DNA from: CAZTHK01 sp964613215
GTDB lineage: Bacteria > Krumholzibacteriota > Krumholzibacteriia > Krumholzibacteriales > CAZTHK01
Length of the DNA: 64,000 bases
Assembly (NCBI GenBank): GCA_964613215.1
Contig: CAZTHK010000002.1
Location: forward strand, 1 to 64,000
Direction: 5' to 3'
Positions 27,369 through 36,246 of the stretch are shown here, one piece after another. Each line of letters opens with the position of its first letter. Positions within the stretch are counted from its first letter, which is position 1. Below the pieces are notes generated by a model. The model had not been told where the DNA came from, made no database searches, and was given only the letters and a program-made list of their open reading frames with translations. Both the position numbers and the translations under genes were made by a program.

Positions 27369-27743
27369 ATGATGAAACTTATCAGGGCAAAAATTCTTAT
27401 TCTTGGTATCACTCAGGCCATCCTGCTGGTATCCTATCAGGTGTTTCTCAAGCTGACCACCAGGTCTTTCGATGAGTTCTCCCTCTCCGCAGAAGTACTG
27501 GTGAACGGAGTTTTGAAGAATCAGTACTTCTGGCTGGCCATAGTGCTGCTGTTGCTGAATATCATCCTGTGGCTGTATATTCTCAAGAACTACGAGTTCA
27601 GCAGGGCCTATCCGCTTATCAGTCTCAGCTATGTGTTCGGTCTCCTGGCCTCCATCTATATCTTCCATGAAAGCGTCCCTCCGCACCGCTGGGTTGGCAT
27701 ATTTCTGATTGTTGCGGGTGTTTGTGTGGTTACCAGGAAGTAG
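27369..27743 (+). CDS. SMR/EamA-like small transporter subunit (second of pair)
   Basis: This protein of 124 residues has four predicted membrane helices and an SMR-like ending ESVPPHRWVGIFLIVAGV. The ATG follows the stop of the first subunit with no gap; a second ATG is the next codon. Tandem SMR genes usually form a heterodimer. With the GT2 and DUF2304 genes upstream, the likely role is transport of a lipid-linked sugar to the periplasmic side for GT-C transferases. This role is an inference from context. Confidence 0.78.
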   Translation: MMKLIRAKILILGITQAILLVSYQVFLKLTTRSFDEFSLSAEVLVNGVLKNQYFWLAIVLLLLNIILWLYILKNYEFSRAYPLISLSYVFGLLASIYIFHESVPPHRWVGIFLIVAGVCVVTRK

Positions 27744-27836
27744 CTTTAATTATAATTTTAGTTTTTTCTATTAATAATTTTAATTGTATTCTCACAGTTG
27801 GTGTTGTTAGTTATCTCATTGCAGAATTTAGAAACC

Positions 27837-27866
27837 TTGAGAATATAACGGTCAATATGTTATAAT
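27837..27866 (+). promoter_or_regulatory. Probable strong sigma-70 promoter of the M14 peptidase gene
   Basis: TTGAGA (27837-27842) and TATAAT (27861-27866) are 18 bases apart, with an extended -10 TG at 27858-27859. Transcription would start about 45 bases before the GTG at 27917, in an AT-rich leader. Confidence 0.6.
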
Positions 27867-27916
27867 TAAAACGATGTTATGTAATGTTATTTAATTAGTT
27901 ATACAGGGAGCATTAA

Positions 27917-30235
27917 GTGAAGCAGCTGATTATAATTCTAATTGTTGCATTAATTGTTACCTGCGGGAAATGTCCGGTTATGGCTGACACAGGAGATGCA
28001 GATGCACTTGTCCGGACAACCGTAGGCAGGTATGTAACCACAGCCGAGCTGATAGAGGAAGGTATAGATATAATATGCCTCTATCCTGATGGCCGGGCAG
28101 ATCTGGCTGTTACCGAAACGCAGCTGAACTGGCTCAGGTCCAGGGTGCCCCGGGTGGATGTGCTGGAGAGGGCTTCTCTTAAGGCGGCAACGGACTTGGA
28201 TGCGAATCTGGGACAGTACCATACCTATGATGAGACAGAGAGTATGCTCGATTCCCTGGCTTCAGAATATCCATCGCTAACCCGTATAGATACCCTCGGA
28301 ACCAGCATAGAGGGGAGGCTGATAAGGGGGATCAAGATATCCGACAATCCGGATATGGATGACGGCGATGTGGAGGTGCTGATCATGGGATGCCATCACG
28401 CCAGGGAACTGATGTCTGTGGAAGTCCCCCTTCTTCTGGCGGAGTATCTTCTGGACAATTACGGCAGCAGCGGGGAGGTGACCGGGCTGGTGGATGACCG
28501 GCAGATCTGGATTGTACCCATGGTAAATCCGGATGGACATGTTTATGTGCAGAACCATCACAGTGGCGACTGGTGGAACTGGTGGAGAAAGAACAGGAGA
28601 GATAACGGAGACGGGACTTATGGAGTAGATCTTAACCGCAACTACGGTTACATGTGGGGGTATGACAATTCAGGCAGTTCACCCAATAGCTCCAGTGAGG
28701 TTTACCGTGGTACGGGACCCTTTAGTGAACCTGAGACTCAGGCGGTGCGGGATTTCTGTGCCGAGCATGAATTTTCAGTGGGGCTGTCATATCATTCATA
28801 CAGCGAACTGATTATCTTCCCCTGGGGTTATGCTCCCCTTTATACCGGAGATCATGAACTATTCCTGACCCTGGCAGATACCCTCCAGAAGGGCAACGGC
28901 TATACCAGAGGCAATGTTGCCATGGGTACCATCTACGCAACCAATGGTGATACCGACGACTGGGCTTACGGAGAGGATACTGAGAAGAACAGCTTTCTAT
29001 GTTATACCGTAGAGCTGAACTCATATGAAGAGGGGGGATTTGCTCCTCCCGAATCCCTGATAGTACCAACTTTCCAGAAGGTACTTCCACTGAACCTTGC
29101 CCTGATACGCCGGTCTGACCAGTCGGCCAGTGTGCTGGGTCCGGCACCGCCGGTTCTGGATGAGGTGGCTCCGTCTTCCACTCCCACCTTCAAGATTACC
29201 TGGAGCGATACCGGTTCGGTCAGTGTCAATGCTCCGGTTGGTTACCGGCTGGTAGAGTATCTTGGATTGGAAGGAGTAACTGGTCAGTGTGAGACGGGAG
29301 GAGATACTCTGTGGTCTACAGATGGTTTTTCCTTCAGCAGTTCACGCAAATGGGAAGGGGATTACAGTTATTATTCCGGCAGTGGTAACAATCTCAGCAA
29401 TACCCTTACCATGAAGACATTCTTTCCATCCGAATTCGGAGATACTCTTACCTGCAGGATCTGGTACAGTATCGAGAATGGTTGGGATTATGGCTATCTG
29501 GAAGTAAGCACCGATCAGGGTCTTATCTGGAAAACCGTTCCCGGAAATGTCACCACCAGCTCCGATCCCAACGGCAATAACCGGGGAAATGGAATTACCG
29601 GAAGCTCCTCCGGCTGGGTAGCTGCAGAGTTCTATCTTGATCAGGTGGAAGGAATGGAAGAGGGAAGTAACCTGAATATCCGCTTTTCTTACCTTACCGA
29701 CTCCTATGTGGAAGATGAAGGTTTCTATATTGATCTCATCGATCCGGTTGCCAGCTATGACCAGAAGAATATTCTGGCTGAAAACTATACCGGTAATATC
29801 TATTACCGGGAGCCGGAGCAGACCGGAGAGTTCGCCTATGTAATAAATGCATTTGACAGTGAGGGTCATTACAGCCGCAACAGCAATGTAGTCTTTCATA
29901 CCGTGGATGATCTTACCGGTTCGGAAACGCCGCCGCTGGTTTCCAGGCTCTCACAGAACTTTCCTAATCCCTTCAATCCCTCCACCACCATGAGCTTCAC
30001 CGTAGGTAGGGACGATTGTTCCGGTTCTGATGAGGTGCCGGTAAAACTGGGGATATTCGATATCTCAGGCCGCCGGATTGTTGTCTTGAAAAATGAAGAA
30101 CTTCCCCCCGGGAATTACAGGGTGAGATGGGATGGTGAAGATGAACGTGGTAACATGATGGCAAGTGGAGTTTATCTAATCAGATTACGTGTAGGAAGCA
30201 GATTCTTCTCGCGAAAGACAGTTCTGGTCAGGTGA
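27917..30235 (+). CDS. Secreted M14 zinc carboxypeptidase with C-terminal sorting-type domain
   Basis: The 772-residue protein has an N-terminal signal peptide. An M14 domain follows with the HARE zinc ligands (H161, E164), NPDGHVY, DLNRNYG with the substrate-binding arginine, the third ligand in SYHSYSE (H293) and the catalytic E366 in YTVELNSY. A beta-sandwich region of immune-inhibitor-A type comes next (about 430-620). The C-terminal ~90 residues begin SQNFPNPFNPST and match the FlgD/type IX sorting-domain fold. The start is GTG with GGGAG upstream. It probably trims peptides outside the cell or at the surface. Its presence in a polysaccharide locus may be incidental. Confidence 0.88.
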   Translation: MKQLIIILIVALIVTCGKCPVMADTGDADALVRTTVGRYVTTAELIEEGIDIICLYPDGRADLAVTETQLNWLRSRVPRVDVLERASLKAATDLDANLGQYHTYDETESMLDSLASEYPSLTRIDTLGTSIEGRLIRGIKISDNPDMDDGDVEVLIMGCHHARELMSVEVPLLLAEYLLDNYGSSGEVTGLVDDRQIWIVPMVNPDGHVYVQNHHSGDWWNWWRKNRRDNGDGTYGVDLNRNYGYMWGYDNSGSSPNSSSEVYRGTGPFSEPETQAVRDFCAEHEFSVGLSYHSYSELIIFPWGYAPLYTGDHELFLTLADTLQKGNGYTRGNVAMGTIYATNGDTDDWAYGEDTEKNSFLCYTVELNSYEEGGFAPPESLIVPTFQKVLPLNLALIRRSDQSASVLGPAPPVLDEVAPSSTPTFKITWSDTGSVSVNAPVGYRLVEYLGLEGVTGQCETGGDTLWSTDGFSFSSSRKWEGDYSYYSGSGNNLSNTLTMKTFFPSEFGDTLTCRIWYSIENGWDYGYLEVSTDQGLIWKTVPGNVTTSSDPNGNNRGNGITGSSSGWVAAEFYLDQVEGMEEGSNLNIRFSYLTDSYVEDEGFYIDLIDPVASYDQKNILAENYTGNIYYREPEQTGEFAYVINAFDSEGHYSRNSNVVFHTVDDLTGSETPPLVSRLSQNFPNPFNPSTTMSFTVGRDDCSGSDEVPVKLGIFDISGRRIVVLKNEELPPGNYRVRWDGEDERGNMMASGVYLIRLRVGSRFFSRKTVLVR

Positions 30236-30484
30236 TAATCACTTGTAGCTCCCGGCATTTATGTTTATCTGGCTCATCAGGTTTAATCTGGTAGCTGGCT
30301 CTGAATGGAAAACTTTAATTCAACGGCTATCCATTAAGTAAATTCAGATTTGAGAAAAATCTATCCTTGTCTTTACTACCGGCTCTGGGTTATGATTCCA
30401 GCGCATATGATTAAAAGGAAGTTATTAATTTGAGCAGTAAGATGATACTCTTATCTCGGGAGAGTAATACAAGGAGGAGCGGTT

Positions 30485-31435
30485 ATGCGAATGACTAAAC
30501 TGTTAAAGGCTGGCAAACAGGCTATTCAGGGTGGCCTTAAGGTTAAAAGGGGAGAGAATTTTCTGCTGGTAACCGACCGTCAGAAGATGAATATAGCCGA
30601 AGCCCTTGCCTACTGGGGTAAGGAAGCAGGTGCGGATGTGACCACCTACCTGATGACGGAGACACTCAGACCCATCACCGGCCCCACTGCCATGTTCGAA
30701 TATATGATGAGGAAAGCGGATGTGACTGTTTATCTGCTGGATGCCAGGATAGAGGAAAAGCCCTTCCGGGCATACATGGTGGACAAGGGTGGAAAGAAGG
30801 GAAGAATCTGCATGATGCCCGGTATCACCAGAAGCATGATGGAGCGCCTGGTAAATATAGATTTCAAGAAGCTGAACACCTTGAACAGGAAGGTCATCCG
30901 CAAGATGAAGGATGCCACCGAAGTGAGGGTGACCAATGCCAAGGGAACCGACATTACCTTCAGTGTCAAAGGAAGGAATTGGGAGAATGACAATGGTGAT
31001 ATCAGCAAGATGGGCAACCACGGCAACCTCCCCGCCGGCGAGGTATATACCTGCCCGGTGGAGAAGACCTTCACCGGCAAGCTGGTGATAAGCCTTATCG
31101 ACGACAAGAAGGGTAGGGGGGTTATGGTGTTCGAGAAGGGAAAACTGGTCGATTTCAAGGGCAAGGGGGTCAGGAGCATAATGAAGGAGATCGGCAAGGA
31201 CCCCAAGGGGAGGATAATCGGCGAGTTCGGCATTGGAACCAACCGGGGAGCGAAAATCTGCAAGAACATGCTGGAGGCGGAGAAGGCCTTCGGGACCGTT
31301 CACTTCGCTATCGGTGACAGCTACGGCCTGGGCAGGAACAAGAGCAAGTGGCACTTCGATGCATTGATCGAGAAGGTAACCCTGACTGCGGGCAGAAAGA
31401 CCATAATCAAAAATGGTCAGTTCAAGGTAAAGTAG
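30485..31435 (+). CDS. Aminopeptidase T (M29)-like metalloprotein
   Basis: This 316-residue protein resembles the M29 thermophilic metalloprotease family. The likely metal-site segments, in order, are NLPAGEVYTCP, GEFGIGTN, HFAIGDSYG and KWHFDAL, with paired glutamates and histidines as in aminopeptidase T. Its N-terminal sequence is basic, unlike many M29 members, so it may be a related subgroup. A GGAGG sequence precedes the ATG. A long antisense frame on the other strand is a shadow. The substrate is unknown. It is separate from the adjacent polysaccharide genes and convergent with the ligase. Confidence 0.75.
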   Translation: MRMTKLLKAGKQAIQGGLKVKRGENFLLVTDRQKMNIAEALAYWGKEAGADVTTYLMTETLRPITGPTAMFEYMMRKADVTVYLLDARIEEKPFRAYMVDKGGKKGRICMMPGITRSMMERLVNIDFKKLNTLNRKVIRKMKDATEVRVTNAKGTDITFSVKGRNWENDNGDISKMGNHGNLPAGEVYTCPVEKTFTGKLVISLIDDKKGRGVMVFEKGKLVDFKGKGVRSIMKEIGKDPKGRIIGEFGIGTNRGAKICKNMLEAEKAFGTVHFAIGDSYGLGRNKSKWHFDALIEKVTLTAGRKTIIKNGQFKVK

Positions 31436-31463
31436 AGTATAACCAACGAATTGCGGAAGTAAA

Positions 31464-32924
31464 TCATGAAGGAGCGGGCCGTTTCCCTTTCTTCTCTCTT
31501 TCATATATAATCCGCCGGGTAGCAGCGATCAAACCGAACAGCAGCCATACTGAATAGACGTATGTGCTGTTACGGACGAAATCTATCTTGAGCATGTCCA
31601 CCAGCAGAATAACCAGCATGACATTGAAAATCTTGGAAATAGCATAGGGGAAGGGGCCCCGGACGATAGAATACTTGAATCCTACAGCACTTGCCTTGAA
31701 GAGATTGTAGAGAAACCACATGAGCCCTCCCAGCCCCAGAAGTCCCACGATATTCCAGTAGTGCAGATAGGCATTGTGAGGCCAGAACTGTGTTTCGCTC
31801 AGGGGATTGGAAAAGTCCCATCCCGGGCTGTGCCCCAGGAAGGGGTGTTGCATAGCTCTTCTTATGGACGCCTCATAGATGCCCACCCTGCTGTCTGGCA
31901 CTACACCCCTTTCGAATGTGGTGCTGACCATGCGCTGGAAAAGGGAACCGGATACTGTATATTTTGCCACGAATGCCTCCAGTCCCAGAGCCAGCATGAT
32001 CAGAGCGCCGGCGATTCCCGCAAGTTTGACTATGTCCAGGTCCTTCCTGCATAGATAAGCCATATACACCAGCCCCACTGTGAGGCTTACCAGCCCCCCC
32101 CTGGTTATGGTGGCAAACAGGAGCAGAAGATCCACCAGCAGTAGCGTACCGTAAAGGGTCTTGGTCAGCAGCCTCTTGGCTCTTATAATCATGAACAGGA
32201 TCAGAGGAAAGGTCATGGCACAGAATTCTGACATCAGCTCGTAGCTATGCCAGGGACCACCCACCCTTAGGTCCTTGTATTTCAAAGTGAGAGAATGGAT
32301 AGTGCCGAACCATCCCGGTATTATAATTCTGGCTGGAAACAGCATTTCCAGGATGGTGAAAGCAAATATTACAAACGTGGATACAAAAACAACTTTTATG
32401 GTTCTTCTCAGCTTCTGCTCATCTGTTACCACATTAATCAGCAGATAGAAGAATATCAATGTGGAAAAATAGGTGAGTGTCTGAAGATAAGCGAATTTGG
32501 TGCCCTGGGGACTCTGGTCCAGATTTATAAAAGAGAGTATGTAAGCCGCCGAAAGGATCAGTAGGGCGCGATTGTATCTTCTGTCTGTTATGAACTTGGC
32601 CTTGGTAATGTTAAGACGGATGAGATGGATTGCGAAAATAAGCGGCATGAACACTGTATTGGATGTTCCTATGGAAATGGCGAATGGCAGGGGATACATC
32701 ACCATGATCAGCCACACTGCTACAAGGGTGGAGTAGCGCCACAGAAGGAATATCATCGCCAGTCCTACTATGGCTTCTATCACCCTCTTGTTAGGATTGA
32801 CTATCTGGTTTCCTATTACACCCCCGAAGAGTATGGTTAGTATTACTGTCTTTAAACGGGAGACTGAAGTCAGATCCTGTAATCTGCTCTTAATTTTTTC
32901 CCCTGTGGTTTGCGCTTCGTTCAT
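31464..32924 (-). CDS. O-antigen ligase/polymerase-like membrane protein (Wzy_C family)
   Basis: This protein is about 486 residues long, or 501 from the furthest start. It has 10 or more hydrophobic helices and the large periplasmic loop typical of O-antigen ligases, including GGPWHSYELMSEFC and LGHSPGWDF. It would polymerise repeat units or ligate the finished chain to a carrier. I chose the ATG at 32924, close to the start of hydrophobic sequence; ATG 32939 and GTG/ATG at 32969 are alternatives and none has a clear ribosome binding site. The upstream end overlaps the edge of a decayed M24 peptidase gene. Confidence 0.78.
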   Translation of the reverse strand: MNEAQTTGEKIKSRLQDLTSVSRLKTVILTILFGGVIGNQIVNPNKRVIEAIVGLAMIFLLWRYSTLVAVWLIMVMYPLPFAISIGTSNTVFMPLIFAIHLIRLNITKAKFITDRRYNRALLILSAAYILSFINLDQSPQGTKFAYLQTLTYFSTLIFFYLLINVVTDEQKLRRTIKVVFVSTFVIFAFTILEMLFPARIIIPGWFGTIHSLTLKYKDLRVGGPWHSYELMSEFCAMTFPLILFMIIRAKRLLTKTLYGTLLLVDLLLLFATITRGGLVSLTVGLVYMAYLCRKDLDIVKLAGIAGALIMLALGLEAFVAKYTVSGSLFQRMVSTTFERGVVPDSRVGIYEASIRRAMQHPFLGHSPGWDFSNPLSETQFWPHNAYLHYWNIVGLLGLGGLMWFLYNLFKASAVGFKYSIVRGPFPYAISKIFNVMLVILLVDMLKIDFVRNSTYVYSVWLLFGLIAATRRIIYEREKKGKRPAPS

Positions 32925-32984
32925 GACAAATTTACCCATGCAAGAATGGTTCCTTGCCGGCGGAGTCACCGGTTGGAGCCTGCC

Positions 32985-33411
32985 CGATCGTTACTATCTT
33001 CACCTCGTGGTGGGAGAGGAATTCTTCTCCTTCCGCCCTCCCCGCCATTATCTCCACTCTGGAGGCACAGAAGAGCAGCACTGTGAAGTGTCTTCTGGCC
33101 CGGCTGATGACCCGCGGTATGATGGGATTCCGGGTATCCCCGCCGGTTATTTAATCTCTGGCGATATCGTCTACCTCTCCCCTTATGAATTCCACTACCT
33201 CCTTCTCGATCATTCCGGCTCTGATAATTCCGGTTACCATCATGAAGATATCATCGGTCTGGTTGATATTATTCTTCATCCACCGGATCACCTCAGGGGT
33301 CTTCCTTCCCCATAGCTTCGAAATAAGACCTCCCAAGCTTACCGGGTGGGCATGGTAGCCACTTTCCTCCAGCTGGTTCATCAATGTGAGAAACGGTTCT
33401 GATATTCTTTA
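32985..33411 (-). pseudogene. Degenerate M24 peptidase remnant
   Basis: Translated on the minus strand, this stretch is a broken copy of the intact M24 gene at 43349-44524. It matches from about residue 118 to the C-terminus. The N-terminal third is missing. An internal deletion of about 101 residues joins the two GEVD sites (intact residues 191-194 and 292-295), removing both metal-binding aspartates. A TAC codon has become TAA and one base is lost soon after, shifting the frame before the YPES/HTAGHQPGQKT match. A second deletion leads to the last match, EFLSHHEVKIV. It lies 64 bases downstream of the 842-residue membrane protein, as the intact gene does near its paralogue. Confidence 0.85.
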
Positions 33412-33474
33412 ATATTATTATAACAAATTGTTTCCGCAATTTCAGACTAGAATAGAGATGGTGTCAGATAATTG

Positions 33475-36003
33475 TTACTCCGGTGTTATTACCAGGGAAT
33501 CCACCGTTACACCGTCGTATACATCCTCGTCTCTGATAAAATCAGAAAAGCGGTATACCGGCCCATAGGGCATATGAAGCATTTTGATTTTCACCAGATA
33601 TGTTCCCGGTGATATATCACCCGGGATTCTGACCTTGTATCGATCCAAAACCATTTCTTCCTTATCCCAGAAGTTGGGAGGGTATATTCCCTTTACGGGA
33701 TTGTGTTCGGAGCGGAATCTAAACCGTTTGCCTACGCTCTTTTCCAGTATTTTGCGGTAGATCTTGCTCCAGTATTTGCTGTAGAGGAGATTTTCTGGGT
33801 ATCCGGTGTCGAAGCGGGTGGCTATCTTGAAGTTCATGTTATTACGCCTGGTGCTGGTATTCTTCCAGTAACAGTTTATCTTCACAGAATCGCCATAGCT
33901 CACCGTATCCCTTGCTATGGTTACTCCAACCAGGCGGAATTGATCCTGAAAATTGGCATTAACTCTGTTTTCCGGCTCGGGTTCATCCTGGATAACGAAA
34001 GGCTTTTCCGGCTTTGAGACGGCCAGTGATTCCGGTATCTCATGGTGGTAGATATATCTGTATACATAGGTTTCCCTGCCCCTGTGGATACGTTCGAAAA
34101 GCTCCGGATACTTTTCGAATTTCCGCCTGGTTCTGGGGAAAAGGGAGGGAACGATCGACCAGCAGTACTCGTGGAGCGGATGGTCGAAGGTTTCGTTAAG
34201 CACTATATAATCTATGTTTCTTCGGTTAAGTATGGAAAGGGTGGTTTCCATATCGATGTAAGGACTTAGCACCTTTACAGCTTCCCTGACCTTCTTTACA
34301 TTCTCGGCATCCTTGGGGGAGGCATGTCCTACCGGAACAGCGGATATATAGTGCCTGGTGAAGGCGGGTATGCTGAAGCTGGTCCAGGGATCGCTGAGAA
34401 TAACGGAGGGGTCCTCGATCCGTTCTTCCAGAAATTCCAAGGTGTTCCTCCACGGGGAGGCAGTTCGCTTTTCTTCCTTCTTCAGATGCGATGGACGGTG
34501 GTAAAAGTAGGTGTAGTTGAGATATTGAACCATTATTGCAGCCAGGATGGCCAATAATAACACCGCCTTGACTTTGCTCTTCCGGCGTTCCTCCCCTGAC
34601 AGCTCTTTAATGGCTTGGTAGGTGAAAAATGCCATCACCGCAACATATGGAGCCATCCTTATGATTCTCCTGACCAGCCCTATGGTAATGAACTCACCCA
34701 GGGGAGGCACCACCAGAGGATTGAATATGATCAGTGGGGTAATGATCATATTGGAGAAGAGGAACATTATCCTGTCATTCTTTATGGCGTAACGATACAG
34801 GAAGGGTGTTAGGATGAAGGCGAATATTCCCAGATAACCTATCTGCTCCAACACGTATAAGGGATTTGCGGTATAGAGATTCCTGGTAAAGATAAGCACA
34901 TGACGGAGATGTTTGTCGTAAGGGTTTTGGATGGAATAGGAGAGCCTGTACTTGAGGAAGAGGAAGACTGCCGAGAAGATCACCGTTATTATTACCAGCT
35001 TTAAAATGGCCTTCATGGTATCCCTGCTGGACCGTTTAAGAAGCACTATAAATATGAAGAATGCGGAAAGGGCAAGGAAGAACCTGAAGTAGACGGAGAT
35101 ATGCACGGTGGCCAGGCCGTATCCCAGAAAGGCACTGAACAGAAGAAGCCGGGTCCTTCTATTCCTGAGATACCTGAAAAAGAGCATCATGGCGGTAAAG
35201 TGAAAAATGGAGGCCATCCTGAAGGGATAACCAACCGTTCTCATCAGTCCTCTGTTGAAACCTTCGTAGCAGAGGAAGAACAGAATTACGGAGATGGCAG
35301 CGATCTTCTCATTCCTGAACAGTTCACGGGAGAAGGCATAGTAACTGCAAATCAGTATGGGTAGCAGCAGGGAGGGTAGCCATATCCAGATACGGTATGC
35401 TTCCAGACCGCTTGTCAATGATATTATGGCCATAGTGGTATGAAACAATCCCTTTCTGGGATCGGGCCCCAGTCCTTCCTCTCCCTGGTAGTATGCATTG
35501 GTGGGGAAGATCTGCCTCTTCTCCACGATATCCCTGATGGTACCCACATGGTCAAGAGCATCTGAATGCCAGGTAACATAAGCTCCGCTGTAAACCATCA
35601 GGCCGAAGGCGATGAGCATGATAATATATATCACCATGTTGAGGGAGGTGTTGATATTATCCGGAGATGCTTCCCGGTTGTATAATTTGCCCCTATCCTG
35701 TAGATATATGTGTCTTTTCTTCCACCATAACAGAGCATTGATGGCTAAAAAAATTATAGTGGAAACTGTTATCAGGTAGACCAGTACAGTTACGTTGGAA
35801 CCGGTAAGGTATAGAATAATTGAGAGTGTCGAGATAAGTGTGATGCTTAATCCGAACGAGAGGGGAATTATTTCAAATATCTTGAATTTCTTCCTGTTGA
35901 AAAAGATGGTAAATATCAGGAAACCGGGCAGTATCAAAACCGTTGCTGAAATAAGAAGGAATAATATGAATTCCGGAATATTGCCGGGGCTAAGGGCTGT
36001 CAT
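33475..36003 (-). CDS. Large polytopic membrane protein with C-terminal soluble domain, GT-C-like
   Basis: This 842-residue protein has many transmembrane helices through about residue 485 and a soluble region with a beta-rich C-terminus (FRLVGVTIARDTVSYGDS onwards). An early loop carries WHSDALDHVGTIRDIVE, comparable to the acidic site of GT-C glycosyltransferases, and RKGLFHT follows. It is strongly similar along its whole length to the 841-residue protein at 44735, perhaps two thirds identical by eye. I infer a sugar or oligosaccharide transferase using a lipid-linked donor. It is not a named family I can recognise. An M24 remnant follows. Confidence 0.65.
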   Translation of the reverse strand: MTALSPGNIPEFILFLLISATVLILPGFLIFTIFFNRKKFKIFEIIPLSFGLSITLISTLSIILYLTGSNVTVLVYLITVSTIIFLAINALLWWKKRHIYLQDRGKLYNREASPDNINTSLNMVIYIIMLIAFGLMVYSGAYVTWHSDALDHVGTIRDIVEKRQIFPTNAYYQGEEGLGPDPRKGLFHTTMAIISLTSGLEAYRIWIWLPSLLLPILICSYYAFSRELFRNEKIAAISVILFFLCYEGFNRGLMRTVGYPFRMASIFHFTAMMLFFRYLRNRRTRLLLFSAFLGYGLATVHISVYFRFFLALSAFFIFIVLLKRSSRDTMKAILKLVIITVIFSAVFLFLKYRLSYSIQNPYDKHLRHVLIFTRNLYTANPLYVLEQIGYLGIFAFILTPFLYRYAIKNDRIMFLFSNMIITPLIIFNPLVVPPLGEFITIGLVRRIIRMAPYVAVMAFFTYQAIKELSGEERRKSKVKAVLLLAILAAIMVQYLNYTYFYHRPSHLKKEEKRTASPWRNTLEFLEERIEDPSVILSDPWTSFSIPAFTRHYISAVPVGHASPKDAENVKKVREAVKVLSPYIDMETTLSILNRRNIDYIVLNETFDHPLHEYCWSIVPSLFPRTRRKFEKYPELFERIHRGRETYVYRYIYHHEIPESLAVSKPEKPFVIQDEPEPENRVNANFQDQFRLVGVTIARDTVSYGDSVKINCYWKNTSTRRNNMNFKIATRFDTGYPENLLYSKYWSKIYRKILEKSVGKRFRFRSEHNPVKGIYPPNFWDKEEMVLDRYKVRIPGDISPGTYLVKIKMLHMPYGPVYRFSDFIRDEDVYDGVTVDSLVITPE

Positions 36004-36246
36004 GAAAGTATAATTCCTCCGTTAGCTTATCCAAAAAGCAGGGTTTATACTTCAGCAATATCATGATTCCGGGAGGTTCTGTCAAGAGATGCGGCACCTG
36101 GAGTTATAGATTTATGGTAGATTCCATTCGCAGCTCAATTACTACCTCCTGGAGTTTCTTTTACGAAAAACAGGATAAAATTCAGGTCTTGACAAAAAAT
36201 GATTCACAAATCATGCCACCGTTCTATCTTAAACCAAGGACCGGGG

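Noticed and set aside
30503..31504. A 333-codon open frame antisense to the M29-like gene
   Set aside because: It resembles no family and is rich in histidine and leucine as expected from a mirror of a coding strand. The plus-strand frame has coherent metal-site motifs and a ribosome binding site.
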